Assembly (NCBI GenBank): GCA_001295935.1
Contig: LJHX01000045.1
Span: 1 to 50,910, forward strand
Direction: 5' to 3'
Source of the DNA: an alpha proteobacterium AAP81b
GTDB lineage: Bacteria; Pseudomonadota; Alphaproteobacteria; Sphingomonadales; Sphingomonadaceae
DNA length: 50,910 nt
Within the stretch, counting starts at the first letter, position 1. Every line of letters begins with the position of its first letter. Below are positions 24,435 through 32,729 of this stretch, one piece after another. The position numbers were made by a program, and so were the translations under genes. A model generated the notes under the pieces. That model had not been told where the DNA came from. It did no database searches and saw only the letters and a program-made list of their open reading frames with translations.

Positions 24435-25448
24435 CTAGTAGGCCCGCGCGATGGCGAATTCGACCGTCTCGGTCAGCGCCTCGCGGGCCGGGCCCTTGGG
24501 GAAGCCGGCGAGCGCATCGATCGCGCGCGCGCCGTAATGGCGGGCGCGCGCCACGGTGTCGGCGATGGCGTGGCTCTGCGATAGCAGGCGCTGGGCGGTG
24601 GCGAGGTCGTCGGCGCCGACGGCGCGGCCGCTCATCGCGCGTTGCCAGAAATCGCGGTCGGCGTCGCCGCCGCGGGCATAGGCGAGGATCACCGGCAGGG
24701 TGATCTTGCCGTCGCGGAAGTCGTCGCCGGCATCCTTGCCCATGGTTTCGGCGTCCGAAACATAGTCGATGGCATCGTCGATCAACTGAAAGGCGATGCC
24801 GAGGTTGCGGCCATAGGCTTCGAGCGCTGCCTCGCACGCTGTGTCGCGCTCGGCGACGACCGCGGCGATCTGGCAGGCGGCGGCGAAGAGCGCCGCGGTC
24901 TTGGCGGTGATGATTTCGAGGTAGCGGTCCTCGCTCGTTTCGACGTTGCGCTGCGCCGTCAGCTGGGCGACCTCACCTTCGGCGATGATCGCCGCGGCGC
25001 CGCTGAGGATTTTCAGCACCTTCAAGGAGCCGTCCTCGACCATCAGCTCGAACGACCGGCTGAACAGGAAATCGCCGACGAGGACGCTCGCCGGATTGCC
25101 CCAGAGGCGGTTGGCGGTGGCCTTGCCGCGGCGCAGGCCCGAGGCATCGACGACATCGTCATGCAGCAGCGTGGCGGTGTGGATGAACTCGACCGCGGCG
25201 GCGAGCTTGTAATGGCGCGCGCCGCCATATTCGAGCAGCGCCGCGCAGCCGAGCGTCAGCATCGGCCGCAGCCGCTTGCCGCCGCCGGCGATCAAATGCC
25301 CGGCAAGTTCGGGGATCAGCGACACCGGCGACTGCATGCGATCGATGATGACGTGGTTCACAGCGGTCAGCCCCGATTGCGTCAACGCCACCAACGCCGT
25401 CATCGACGGTTGCGGGCGCGGACGCAGGGGAAACACGGTAGCGGTCAC
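24435..25448 (-). CDS. ispB: Polyprenyl diphosphate synthase (ubiquinone side chain)
   Basis: An all-helical trans-prenyltransferase that makes the long isoprenoid tail of ubiquinone. The 337-residue protein has both Asp-rich motifs, LLHDDVVDASGLRRG and FQLIDDAIDYV, plus GGGKRLRPML and the GDFLFSRSFELM region. The number of isoprene units (8-10) cannot be read from the sequence. GTG 25448 is taken as the start with AAGGA nine bases upstream; an internal ATG at 25403 would give 322 residues. It is divergent from the chorismate mutase gene across about 100 bases, so they share a promoter region. The ispB symbol follows common usage for octaprenyl synthases. Confidence 0.92.
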   Translation of the reverse strand: MTATVFPLRPRPQPSMTALVALTQSGLTAVNHVIIDRMQSPVSLIPELAGHLIAGGGKRLRPMLTLGCAALLEYGGARHYKLAAAVEFIHTATLLHDDVVDASGLRRGKATANRLWGNPASVLVGDFLFSRSFELMVEDGSLKVLKILSGAAAIIAEGEVAQLTAQRNVETSEDRYLEIITAKTAALFAAACQIAAVVAERDTACEAALEAYGRNLGIAFQLIDDAIDYVSDAETMGKDAGDDFRDGKITLPVILAYARGGDADRDFWQRAMSGRAVGADDLATAQRLLSQSHAIADTVARARHYGARAIDALAGFPKGPAREALTETVEFAIARAY

Positions 25449-25547
25449 AGCGCCTGTCCTTAATCGCCTTGCGCGTTGGTGCAAGTGTGGCGCTTGCGCG
25501 CTGGCGTGAAGTTGGCAAGGCTGAGCAGAATTGGTGGGGAGAGACAT

Positions 25548-25847
25548 GTGAGCGACGAAACGCCGGCGGGCGACGCGACCCTGGCGCGCTATCGCGACTC
25601 GATCGACAATATCGACGCGGCGCTGGTGTTCATGCTCGCCGAACGCTTCAAGATCACCCAGGCAGTGGGGCGCCACAAGGCGATAGCGGGCCTGCCACCC
25701 GCCGATCCGGGGCGCGAGGCGGTGCAGGTGGCGCGGCTGCGGGCGTTGGCGACAAGTGCCAAGCTCGATCCCGAGTTCAGCGAGAAATTCCTGCGCTTCA
25801 TCATCGACGAGGTGATCCGGCATCACCAGGTCGCGGCGCAGAGGTGA
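25548..25847 (+). CDS. Chorismate mutase (AroQ type)
   Basis: Chorismate mutase turns chorismate into prephenate, the branch to phenylalanine and tyrosine. The 99-residue protein is a single AroQ helical domain. ARYRDSIDNIDAALVFMLAERF matches the first long helix with its conserved R and D, KITQAVGRHKA carries the second helix with the catalytic K, and FLRFIIDEVIRHHQ is the last helix. GTG 25548 follows GGGGAG by six bases. A frame extending further upstream is not similar to the family. It stands alone rather than fused to prephenate dehydratase. The palindromic repeat copy 2 follows the stop. Confidence 0.92.
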   Translation: MSDETPAGDATLARYRDSIDNIDAALVFMLAERFKITQAVGRHKAIAGLPPADPGREAVQVARLRALATSAKLDPEFSEKFLRFIIDEVIRHHQVAAQR

Positions 25848-25867
25848 TGGGACTTAGCTCCAAGGCC

Positions 25868-25933
25868 GCTCGTGCCGAGCGAAGTCGAGGCAGGCCCCGA
25901 CCCTGAGGTGCCTCGACTTCGCTCGGCATGAGC
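25868..25933. repeat. Dispersed palindromic intergenic repeat, copy 2
   Basis: Arms TGCCGAGCGAAGTCGAGGCA (25873-25892) and its exact reverse complement (25909-25928) form a perfect 20-bp stem with a 16-base loop. GCTC (25868-25871) and GAGC (25930-25933) continue the stem after one mismatched position. It lies between the convergent chorismate mutase and sensor-kinase genes. The arms are identical to copy 3 at 37402-37457. Confidence 0.92.
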
Positions 25934-25964
25934 GAGACTTGTGGCTCCTGGCTGAGACCCGCGC

Positions 25965-27386
25965 CTACCCCTCCGCCGCCGGCAAGGTCAGCCGCGCCAG
26001 CAGCCCGCCCAGATCCTCGCTCTCCTCGAGCGCCACCCGCCCGCCATAGATTTCGGCGACATCGCGGACGATCGCCAGCCCCAGCCCCGTCCCCGGCTTG
26101 TCGGTATCGAGGCGCTCGCCACGCGCGAACAGCCGGGCGCGGCCTGCCGCGGGAATGCCGGGGCCATCGTCCTCGACGAGGATCTCGACCACACCGAGGC
26201 CGCCGCCGACCGTCACGAACACCCGGCCGCCACCATATTTGGCGGCATTGTCGACAAGATTGCCGACCATCTCCTCCAGATCCTGGCGCTCGCCGCGAAA
26301 CACCTTGCCGCGGTCGCCGGCGAGATCGACCGTCACCTGCGGCTCGCGGTGGATGCGCTCGACGGTGCGCGCCACGGCTTCCGCCGCCGGCCACACCGGC
26401 GCGCGCGCCGCCACCGCCCCTCGCCGGCCGGCGGCGCGGGCGCGCGCGAGGTGGTGATCGACATGGCGCTGCATCACCCGCACCTGGGCGCGCACCGTTT
26501 CGGCGAGGGCCCCATGATCCTGCGCCGTCTCGCCGATCAGCACGCTCATCGGCGTCTTCAGCGCGTGCGCGAGGTTGCCCGCCTGCAGCCGCGCCGCCTC
26601 GGCCTGGGCCTCGTTATGATCGAGCAGCTCGTTGATTTCGGTGACCAGCGGCGCGACTTCGACGGGAACATCCATCGGCACCCGCCGCGCCCCGCCCGAA
26701 CGGATCGCCGCGATGCCGCGGCTGACCCGCGCCAGCGGCCACAGCCCGATGAACGACTGCAAGGCGGTGAGCAGCAGCAGCGACCCCGCCAGCGCCGCCA
26801 GCGACCAGAACAGGATGGTCCGCACCTGGGCGATCTGGGCGCGCAGATCCTGCGACGATTGCGCCACCTGGAAATAGAAGCTCTCGGTCGATCCCGGCAG
26901 GGTAACGGTGCGGCCGACGACGCGCAGCGGCTCGTCGGAAAAGCGCGCCGAGGCATAGCGACAGGGCTGGCGACAACCGCCGCCGGGGGCCTCGTCGAGC
27001 TTGCGGTCCCACAGCGAGCGCGAGCGGAAGGGCGAATGCCCCTGCGCCGAAACCTGCCAGTAGAGCCCCGAATAGGGCTCGAAGAAGCGCTGGTCGCCGA
27101 GCGGCCGCAGGAAGCGCACCTCGCCGAATTCGTCGATGTCGGCGGCGCTGATCATCGCCGTCAGCGCGACATCGAGCTGGCCGTCGAAATTGCGGGTGAT
27201 GGTATCGACGAGGACGCGATCGAGGGCATAGCCGCCGAGCCCGAGCACCGGAATGATCCAGGCGGCGGCAAGCGCCACCATGCGCAGCCGCAGCGATCGC
27301 GTGACCCAGCCGCCGCGGCGCCGCGGCGAAGCGACCGAAACCGCGACGCCGGGCTCAGATGTCGTTGAGGCTGTAGCCAAGGCCAC
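25965..27386 (-). CDS. PhoQ-like sensor histidine kinase
   Basis: Transmembrane sensor kinase of 473 residues. Helices at about 36-58 and 190-216 flank a periplasmic domain of about 130 residues with two cysteines (CRQPC) that could form a disulphide. A HAMP-like linker leads to the phosphoacceptor H274 in NLAHALKTPMSVL. The ATPase domain shows NLVDNAAKYGGG, EDDGPGIP and GTGLGLAIV. The GTG start at 27386 lies inside the regulator gene (32-base overlap); the next in-frame ATG at 27281 would remove most of the first helix. This gene is the last of the PepSY-regulator-kinase operon. The signal may be a cation or envelope stress, as in PhoQ relatives, which is inference. Confidence 0.92.
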   Translation of the reverse strand: MALATASTTSEPGVAVSVASPRRRGGWVTRSLRLRMVALAAAWIIPVLGLGGYALDRVLVDTITRNFDGQLDVALTAMISAADIDEFGEVRFLRPLGDQRFFEPYSGLYWQVSAQGHSPFRSRSLWDRKLDEAPGGGCRQPCRYASARFSDEPLRVVGRTVTLPGSTESFYFQVAQSSQDLRAQIAQVRTILFWSLAALAGSLLLLTALQSFIGLWPLARVSRGIAAIRSGGARRVPMDVPVEVAPLVTEINELLDHNEAQAEAARLQAGNLAHALKTPMSVLIGETAQDHGALAETVRAQVRVMQRHVDHHLARARAAGRRGAVAARAPVWPAAEAVARTVERIHREPQVTVDLAGDRGKVFRGERQDLEEMVGNLVDNAAKYGGGRVFVTVGGGLGVVEILVEDDGPGIPAAGRARLFARGERLDTDKPGTGLGLAIVRDVAEIYGGRVALEESEDLGGLLARLTLPAAEG

Positions 27387-28014
27387 GCGTCGTGCTGATC
27401 AGCTCAGGCCCCAATTTCTTGCGGATGCGGGTGATGAAGACCTCGATGGTATTCGAATCGCGGTCGAAATCCTGGTCGTAGATATGCTCGATCAGCTCGG
27501 TGCGGCTGACCACCTTGCCCTTGTGGTGCATGAGGTAGCTGAGCAGCTTGAACTCCTGCGCGGTCAGCTTGACCGGCTCGCCGTTCAGGGTCACCCGCCC
27601 CGAGCGCGCGTCGAGGCGGACGCCGCCGGCGGTCAGCTCCGACGTCGCCTGGCCGGCGGCGCGGCGGATCAGCGCGCGCAGCCGGGCGATCAGCTCCTCG
27701 GTCTGGAAGGGTTTGGCGAGATAATCGTCGGCGCCGGCGTCGAGCCCCGCCACCTTGTCCGACCAGCTGTCGCGCGCCGTCAGCACCAGCACCGGCATGG
27801 TATGGCCTTCCTTGCGCCAGCGATCGAGCACCGTCAGCCCGTCGATCTCGGGCAGGCCAAGGTCGAGCACCACGGCATCGTAACTTTCGGTCGACCCGAG
27901 ATAATGGCCGTCCTCGCCGTCGCTCGCGGCGTCGATGGCATAGCCGGCGCCTTCCAGCGCCACCTTCAGCTGGCGCTGGAGATTGGGTTCGTCCTCGACA
28001 ATCAAAACCCGCAT
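27355..28014 (-). CDS. PhoP/OmpR-family response regulator
   Basis: A 219-residue OmpR-type regulator. The receiver domain has LIVEDEPNLQ, the phosphorylated D51 in VVLDLGLPEIDG, and K in DDYLAKPF. The winged-helix domain (about 125-217) shows LTAQEFKLLSYLMHHKGKVV, FDRDSNTIEVFITRIRKKLG and TTRGLGYSL. ATG 28014 has GAGGA seven bases upstream. The PepSY gene ends 9 bases before it and the kinase gene overlaps its end by 32 bases, so all three are one operon on the minus strand. Confidence 0.95.
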   Translation of the reverse strand: MRVLIVEDEPNLQRQLKVALEGAGYAIDAASDGEDGHYLGSTESYDAVVLDLGLPEIDGLTVLDRWRKEGHTMPVLVLTARDSWSDKVAGLDAGADDYLAKPFQTEELIARLRALIRRAAGQATSELTAGGVRLDARSGRVTLNGEPVKLTAQEFKLLSYLMHHKGKVVSRTELIEHIYDQDFDRDSNTIEVFITRIRKKLGPELISTTRGLGYSLNDI

Positions 28015-28023
28015 CGCTGGTCC

Positions 28024-28458
28024 TCAATAATTCTTGCGGCGTGGCGCGGTTGGCGACGCCGGGATGACCATCAACGTAGCGGGATCGACATCAACATTGA
28101 AGACACTGCCGTCCTGGCGGATGAAGCGCATGCGCAGCACATCCTCGTCGTCATCCTGAACGCCGATGAACTTGGCGCCGAGACGCGCCTCCATCTGCCT
28201 GACAACAATAGGAAAACTTGGCCGCGGCGGCGGTCCCTCGCGCTGGAAGGCGATGATCGTGGTACTCGACGACATGGTGACGACAAGCACCGGCGCGGCA
28301 TCGCGCGCGGCGCCGGCGGCCTCTCCTGCCACCGGCGCGCCGGGCGCCACCGCCGCCGCCACCGCGTCGGCCGTCATCGCCGGCAGCACCGCCGGGAAAA
28401 ACGCGGCGAGCACCGCGAACAGCGCTCGCCGCAGATCAGGAGAACGGAGAACCAACAT
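28024..28458 (-). CDS. PepSY-like exported protein, first gene of the two-component operon
   Basis: The 144-residue protein has a hydrophobic N-terminal segment (about 12-32) that serves as a signal or membrane anchor, an Ala/Pro-rich linker, then a C-terminal PepSY-like domain: VVRQMEARLGAKFIGVQDDD, then VLRMRFIRQDGSVFNVDVD and a final ATLMVI strand. PepSY proteins are often periplasmic modulators encoded with PhoP/PhoQ-type systems. ATG 28458 has AGGG seven bases upstream; a TTG seven codons earlier is in frame but less likely. It is the first gene of the operon. The family call is moderate because the domain is short and divergent. Confidence 0.75.
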   Translation of the reverse strand: MLVLRSPDLRRALFAVLAAFFPAVLPAMTADAVAAAVAPGAPVAGEAAGAARDAAPVLVVTMSSSTTIIAFQREGPPPRPSFPIVVRQMEARLGAKFIGVQDDDEDVLRMRFIRQDGSVFNVDVDPATLMVIPASPTAPRRKNY

Positions 28459-28617
28459 CGGTGCCCTGCCAATGCGCAATTGCCACTGAATGTGCCATGA
28501 ATGTCACGCCGCTTCCGGCTTAGCGAGGCCGGGGCGGCGGCGGCAAGGCCGGCGTCGCATGGCGCGCGCTGCTGCCGACGATTGCGCGCGCGGCGCTTTG
28601 CGGCCAAGGACTCAGCT

Positions 28618-30414
28618 GTGCCCGATCCCATCCTGACCCTTGAAAATGCCGGCCTTCGCCAGGGCGCCGACTGGCTGTTCCGCGGCCTCGATCTCACCAT
28701 CGACGCCCGCGACCGGCTGGCGCTGATCGGCCGCAACGGCGTCGGCAAGACGACGCTGCTGAAACTCATCGCCGGCGAGATCGAGCTCGACGAAGGCCGC
28801 CGTGCCGTGTCGCCGACGCTGCACATCGCCCGGCTCGAACAGGATCCGCCGGTGCTGGGGTTCGCCACCCTCGGCGACTGGGTCCGCGCCGGCGAGGATT
28901 CGCCCGAGGATTACGAACTCGAAGCCATCGCCGACCGCCTCGGCGCCGATCTGGAGCGCGAGGCGGCGACCGCCTCGGGGGGCGAGCGCCGCAGGGCCGC
29001 GCTGGTCCGCGCGCTCGCCGGCAAGCCGGGGCTGCTGCTGCTCGACGAGCCGACCAACCATCTCGACATCGGCGCCATCGAATGGCTGGAAAATTGGCTC
29101 GAACGCCACAATGGCGCCTTTCTCGCCATCAGCCACGATCGCGCCTTCCTGACCCGGCTGACCAGGAACTGCCTGTGGCTCGATCGCGGCACGATGCGCC
29201 GCGCCGAAGTCGGCTTCGGCGGCTTCGACGCCTGGTCGGACCGTATCGCCGAGGAAGAAGCCAAGACCGCCTCGCGCCTCGATGCACGGCTGCGCCAGGA
29301 GGAGCATTGGCTGCTGCGCGGCGTCACCGCGCGCCGCAAGCGCAACCAGGGGCGGCTTTCGAAGCTGATCGAGCTGCGCGAGACGCGCCGCGGCATGACC
29401 GGCGGCGAGGGCGTCGCCAAACTCGCCACGACGAGCGACGACAACAAGACGAAAGTGCTGATCGACGCCGAGCATGTGGCGATGCGCTTCGGCGACCGCG
29501 TGCTCCTGCGCGATCTCTCGCTGCGGGTTCGCAAGGGCGATCGCATCGGCATTATCGGTCCCAATGGCGCCGGCAAATCGACCCTGATCAAGCTGCTGCT
29601 CGGCCGCCTGGAGCCCGATTCGGGGACGATCCGCCGCGCGCAGTCGCTACTGCCGACGGTCATCGACCAGCACCGCGCCCGGCTGGCGCCCGAAAATGGC
29701 AGCGCGCCGACGGTCCGCGACGTCCTCGCCGATGGCGGCGAATGGCTCGAGGTCAATGGCAGCAAAAAGCATGTCGCGGGCTATCTCAAGGAGTTCCTCT
29801 TCGATCCCGGCGTCATCGACGCGCCGGTTGCGACCTTTTCGGGCGGCGAAAAGTCCCGCCTGCTGCTGGCGCGTGAGTTCGCGACGCCCTCGAACCTGAT
29901 GGTGCTCGACGAGCCGACCAACGACCTCGACATGGAAACGCTCGATCTGCTGGAAGAGGTGCTCGCCGATTATGCCGGCACGGTGCTGCTGGTCAGCCAC
30001 GATCGCGCCTTTCTCGACCGCGTCGTGACGATGGTCGTGGCGCTGGATGGCGATGGCAACAGCGAGACGGTCGTCGGTGGCTGGTCGGACTGGGCGGCCA
30101 AGCGCCGCGACAAGACCCCGCTTGCCGGCGCCTCGCGGTCGACCAAGACGCTGCCCGCCGAACCGCCCAAGCCCAAATCCAAGCTGACCTATATCGAAGC
30201 GCGCGAGCTCCAGCAGCTGCCCGACAAGATCAGGGCTTTCGAAAAGGCCATTGCCGGCCACGAAGCGAGCCTTGCCGATCCGGCGCTCTACAGCCGCGAT
30301 CCCAAGCGTTTCGCCAGCCTGTCGGCGGCGCTGACCAAGGCCCGCGCCGAGCTTGCCGCCGCCGAGGAGCGCTGGCTGGCGCTGGCCGAGAAAGAGGCGG
30401 CGCTGGCAGGTTAA
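28618..30414 (+). CDS. ABC-F family ATPase, Uup-like
   Basis: A soluble ABC-F protein of 598 residues with two nucleotide-binding domains and no membrane domain. Domain 1 shows GRNGVGKTTLL, ASGGERRRAALVRAL and LLLLDEPTNHLDI. Domain 2 has GPNGAGKSTLI, FSGGEKSRLLLAREF and LMVLDEPTNDLDM. The last 75 residues (from KLTYIEARELQQL) form the coiled-coil tail of the Uup group, which binds DNA or ribosomes and is linked to transposon excision and ribosome quality. GTG 28618 has AAGGA seven bases upstream; an ATG at 28501 would add a stretch with no family similarity. It has no operon partners. Confidence 0.93.
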   Translation: MPDPILTLENAGLRQGADWLFRGLDLTIDARDRLALIGRNGVGKTTLLKLIAGEIELDEGRRAVSPTLHIARLEQDPPVLGFATLGDWVRAGEDSPEDYELEAIADRLGADLEREAATASGGERRRAALVRALAGKPGLLLLDEPTNHLDIGAIEWLENWLERHNGAFLAISHDRAFLTRLTRNCLWLDRGTMRRAEVGFGGFDAWSDRIAEEEAKTASRLDARLRQEEHWLLRGVTARRKRNQGRLSKLIELRETRRGMTGGEGVAKLATTSDDNKTKVLIDAEHVAMRFGDRVLLRDLSLRVRKGDRIGIIGPNGAGKSTLIKLLLGRLEPDSGTIRRAQSLLPTVIDQHRARLAPENGSAPTVRDVLADGGEWLEVNGSKKHVAGYLKEFLFDPGVIDAPVATFSGGEKSRLLLAREFATPSNLMVLDEPTNDLDMETLDLLEEVLADYAGTVLLVSHDRAFLDRVVTMVVALDGDGNSETVVGGWSDWAAKRRDKTPLAGASRSTKTLPAEPPKPKSKLTYIEARELQQLPDKIRAFEKAIAGHEASLADPALYSRDPKRFASLSAALTKARAELAAAEERWLALAEKEAALAG

Positions 30415-30483
30415 GTCGGGATCAACTATTCGTTGCCGAAATAAACAAACCTATACTTTTGGCGGTCGTCGTGTGTCGGAATT

Positions 30484-30505
30484 TTTTACAGTAACGACCT
30501 GAAAA
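30484..30505. promoter_or_regulatory. Imperfect dyad upstream of the -24/-12 promoter, putative enhancer site
   Basis: TTTTACAG (30484-30491) and CTGAAAA (30499-30505) form an imperfect inverted repeat (TTTT-CAG with CTG-AAAA) about 50 bases upstream of the sigma-54-like promoter at 30554-30568. Activators of sigma-54 promoters bind dyads at such distances. The stretch 30440-30540 is clearly more A+T-rich than its surroundings. The binding protein is unknown; a PrsR-type regulator would fit what is reported for PEP-CTERM genes in other bacteria. Confidence 0.35.
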
Positions 30506-30553
30506 CACTTTTTTTCTGTTTTTATTGCAATGACTTGATCCCGCTGAGTGGAA

Positions 30554-30568
30554 CGGCACGAATATTGC
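30554..30568 (+). promoter_or_regulatory. Sigma-54 type (-24/-12) promoter ahead of the PEP-CTERM gene
   Basis: CGGCACG followed by AATA and TTGC gives GG at 30555-30556 and GC at 30567-30568, exactly the 12-base phasing of the sigma-54 consensus (TGGCACG N4 TTGC). Only the first T of the consensus differs (C at 30554). Transcription would start about 12 bases after the GC, roughly 27 bases before the ATG at 30607 and leaving room for the CGGAG ribosome site. This is a sequence match, not a measured promoter. Confidence 0.6.
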
Positions 30569-30606
30569 GAGGCACCGCGCGGGACTGCCCCCGACCGGAG
30601 ACCGTC

Positions 30607-31179
30607 ATGCGCCTCGCCCCCGCCGCCTTTGCCGCCGCCCTCGCCCTGGCGCCCGCCGCCCACGCCGTTGTCCTGCTCGACGAGCCCACCGCCACCGCCG
30701 AAATCGGCAGCCCCGGCAGCACGACGCGCAGCTTTACCGCCGGTGCCGGCGCCGGCGGCATCGCCTTCACGGTGAACGGCTATCGCACCCTCGATGGCGT
30801 CGGCAGCTTCACCGACACCTTCACCCTGCTCTTGAATGGCGATGCCATCTATTCGGGGTCGTTCAACCTCGGCGGCGGCGGCGTCGATACCGTCTTCCTG
30901 GCGCCCATCGGCGCCAGCCAGGTGATCAGCACCCCCGGCATCAACCTTGGCGGCACCGCGGTCATCACCGTGCCGCTGGCGCTGCTCGCCGGCAGCAACA
31001 GCCTCGAATTCCGCTATGAGGGCAGCGACCAAGGCCTCAATGACGAAGCCTGGGGGCTGAGCGCGCTCACCGTGACCGGCAACGCCCTTGTCCCCGAACC
31101 CGCCAGCTGGGCGCTGCTCGTCGCCGGCTTCGGCCTTACCGGCGCGGCGCTGCGGCGTCGCCGGCGCGCCCTCGTCTGA
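30607..31179 (+). CDS. PEP-CTERM sorting domain protein (exported)
   Basis: The 190-residue product has a signal peptide (MRLAPAAFAAALALAPAAHA), a middle part rich in Gly, Thr and Ser with predicted beta strands, and a C-terminal PEP-CTERM tripartite signal: PEPASWALLVAGFGLTGAAL followed by RRRRR. Exosortase cuts at this signal and transfers the protein to the cell surface or to exopolysaccharide. The body has no enzymatic motif (FTVNGYRTLDGVGSFTDTF looks like a lectin-like sandwich). CGGAG seven bases upstream supports ATG 30607. The tail has the W-A-L-L-x-A-G-F-G form common in sphingomonads. No exosortase gene is in the window. Confidence 0.93.
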   Translation: MRLAPAAFAAALALAPAAHAVVLLDEPTATAEIGSPGSTTRSFTAGAGAGGIAFTVNGYRTLDGVGSFTDTFTLLLNGDAIYSGSFNLGGGGVDTVFLAPIGASQVISTPGINLGGTAVITVPLALLAGSNSLEFRYEGSDQGLNDEAWGLSALTVTGNALVPEPASWALLVAGFGLTGAALRRRRRALV

Positions 31180-31203
31180 GCGCGCCGGTGTCGGGGGCGG
31201 AGC

Positions 31204-32493
31204 TCAGTTGACCGGCATCACCGCCGGCCGGCCGATTTCGGCGGCGCGAACGCCCAGGGCGCTGCGCTGCTCGGGGTCGTGCAGGCGGATGAAGCGATCG
31301 ACGACGGGGGCGATGACCTCGCGCCACTTGCGGCCGTTGAAGATGCCGTAATGGCCGACGCCCGGCGCCATGAAATAGGTCTTCATGTCCTCGGGCAGGT
31401 TCGGCGTCAGTTCGAGCGCGGCGCGCGTCTGGCCGATCCCCGAGATATCGTCGCGCTCGCCTTCGATCGCCAGCAGCGCGGTGCGGGTGATCGCGGCGGG
31501 ATCGACGCGCTGGCCGCGGTGGATGAACTCGCCCTTGGCGATCGCCTGGCGCTGGAAGACGACATCGATCGTCTGCAGATAGAATTCCGCCGTCATGTCG
31601 CAGACCGAGCGATATTCGTCGTAGAAGGCCTTGGTGGCATCGGCCGAATCATCGTCACCATCGACGAGGTGGCGGAACATCTGCCAATGCGACTTCATGT
31701 GGTTGGCGAGGTTCATCGACATGAAGCCGGCAAGTTGCAGGAAGCCTGGATAGACGCGGCGGCCGGCGCCGGGATAGGTCATCGGCACCCGGGCGATGAC
31801 ATTCTGTTCGAACCAGGCGAACGGCCGCTGGGTGGCGAGATCGTTGACCGACGTCGGCGCGCGGCGGGTGTCGACGGGGCCGCCCATCATGGTGAGCGTC
31901 AGCGGCGTCGCCGGATTGTCGTTGGCGGTCATGTACGCCACCGCGGCGAAGCACGGCACCGCCGGCTGGCAAACGGCGAGCATGTGGCTGCCCGGGCCGA
32001 CGATTTCAGCGAATTCGATGACATAATCGACATAGTCGTTGAGATCGAAGCTGCCGGCGCTGAGCGGCACCAGCTTGGCGTCGGTCCAGTCGGTGACATA
32101 GACTTCATGGTCGTGCAGCAGCCGCTCGACGGTGCCGCGCAGCAGCGTGGCGTAATGGCCGGACATCGGCGTCACCACCAGGATGCGCGGGTCGTTGCGG
32201 CCGGCGACATCGCGGCGGAAGTGCTTGAGCGCGCCGAAGGGGTGCTGGCGAACGATGACTTCCTCGACCGCGACCTGACGGCCGTCGACCTCGGTCGTCG
32301 TCAGGCCGAAGGCCGGCTTGCCGCGGCTTTCGGCGGCATGGCCGAAGACCTCGAGCGCGCGGGCAATCACCGGGCTCGACGAGACATAGGACATCGGGTT
32401 GGCGGGGCTGAGCAGCCAGGCCGAGCTGGTCTTGGCGACGCTGCTCATCCCCTGGAGCCAGGCGCGCTGGAATTCATAAGCGGTGTAGAGCAT
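31204..32493 (-). CDS. phaZ: Intracellular polyhydroxyalkanoate depolymerase
   Basis: PhaZ degrades stored PHB granules. The 429-residue protein matches the intracellular depolymerase family: MLYTAYEFQRAWL at the start, RILVVTPMSGHYATLLRGTV, VYVTDWTDAKLVPLS and FDLNDYVDYVIEF. The nucleophile is cysteine, C175 in MLAVCQPAVP, as in the class that uses a Cys instead of Ser lipase box. The acidic and His members lie in EGERDDISG and GVGHYGIFNGRKW. ATG 32493 has GAGAGGAA upstream. It converges on the PEP-CTERM gene. No phaC or phaP gene is nearby. Confidence 0.96.
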   Translation of the reverse strand: MLYTAYEFQRAWLQGMSSVAKTSSAWLLSPANPMSYVSSSPVIARALEVFGHAAESRGKPAFGLTTTEVDGRQVAVEEVIVRQHPFGALKHFRRDVAGRNDPRILVVTPMSGHYATLLRGTVERLLHDHEVYVTDWTDAKLVPLSAGSFDLNDYVDYVIEFAEIVGPGSHMLAVCQPAVPCFAAVAYMTANDNPATPLTLTMMGGPVDTRRAPTSVNDLATQRPFAWFEQNVIARVPMTYPGAGRRVYPGFLQLAGFMSMNLANHMKSHWQMFRHLVDGDDDSADATKAFYDEYRSVCDMTAEFYLQTIDVVFQRQAIAKGEFIHRGQRVDPAAITRTALLAIEGERDDISGIGQTRAALELTPNLPEDMKTYFMAPGVGHYGIFNGRKWREVIAPVVDRFIRLHDPEQRSALGVRAAEIGRPAVMPVN

Positions 32494-32729
32494 AGGTTCC
32501 TCTCGGTGCCGACCTGCCGACACGCCCCCGCAGGTACTGGCCGCTTCGATACCAACGCCCGCGCAATGACTGCGTTGCAGTGCAGCATCGGGTCGGCATT
32601 TGGCAAGCGCAATAGCGATAGCTACGGCGCCCGGCGCGCGAAGGTTAGGCTGACACGCCGCGATTGTGCTGCCAACGCCGCGGCACCGCGGTCGATTGAG
32701 CGCTACTCAAAGGCCTGCTATCAGCCGCC

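Noticed and set aside
28618-30414. ABC-F gene as an antibiotic-resistance ribosome protection factor
   Set aside because: The C-terminal coiled coil and overall pattern match the housekeeping Uup group rather than resistance-type ABC-F proteins.
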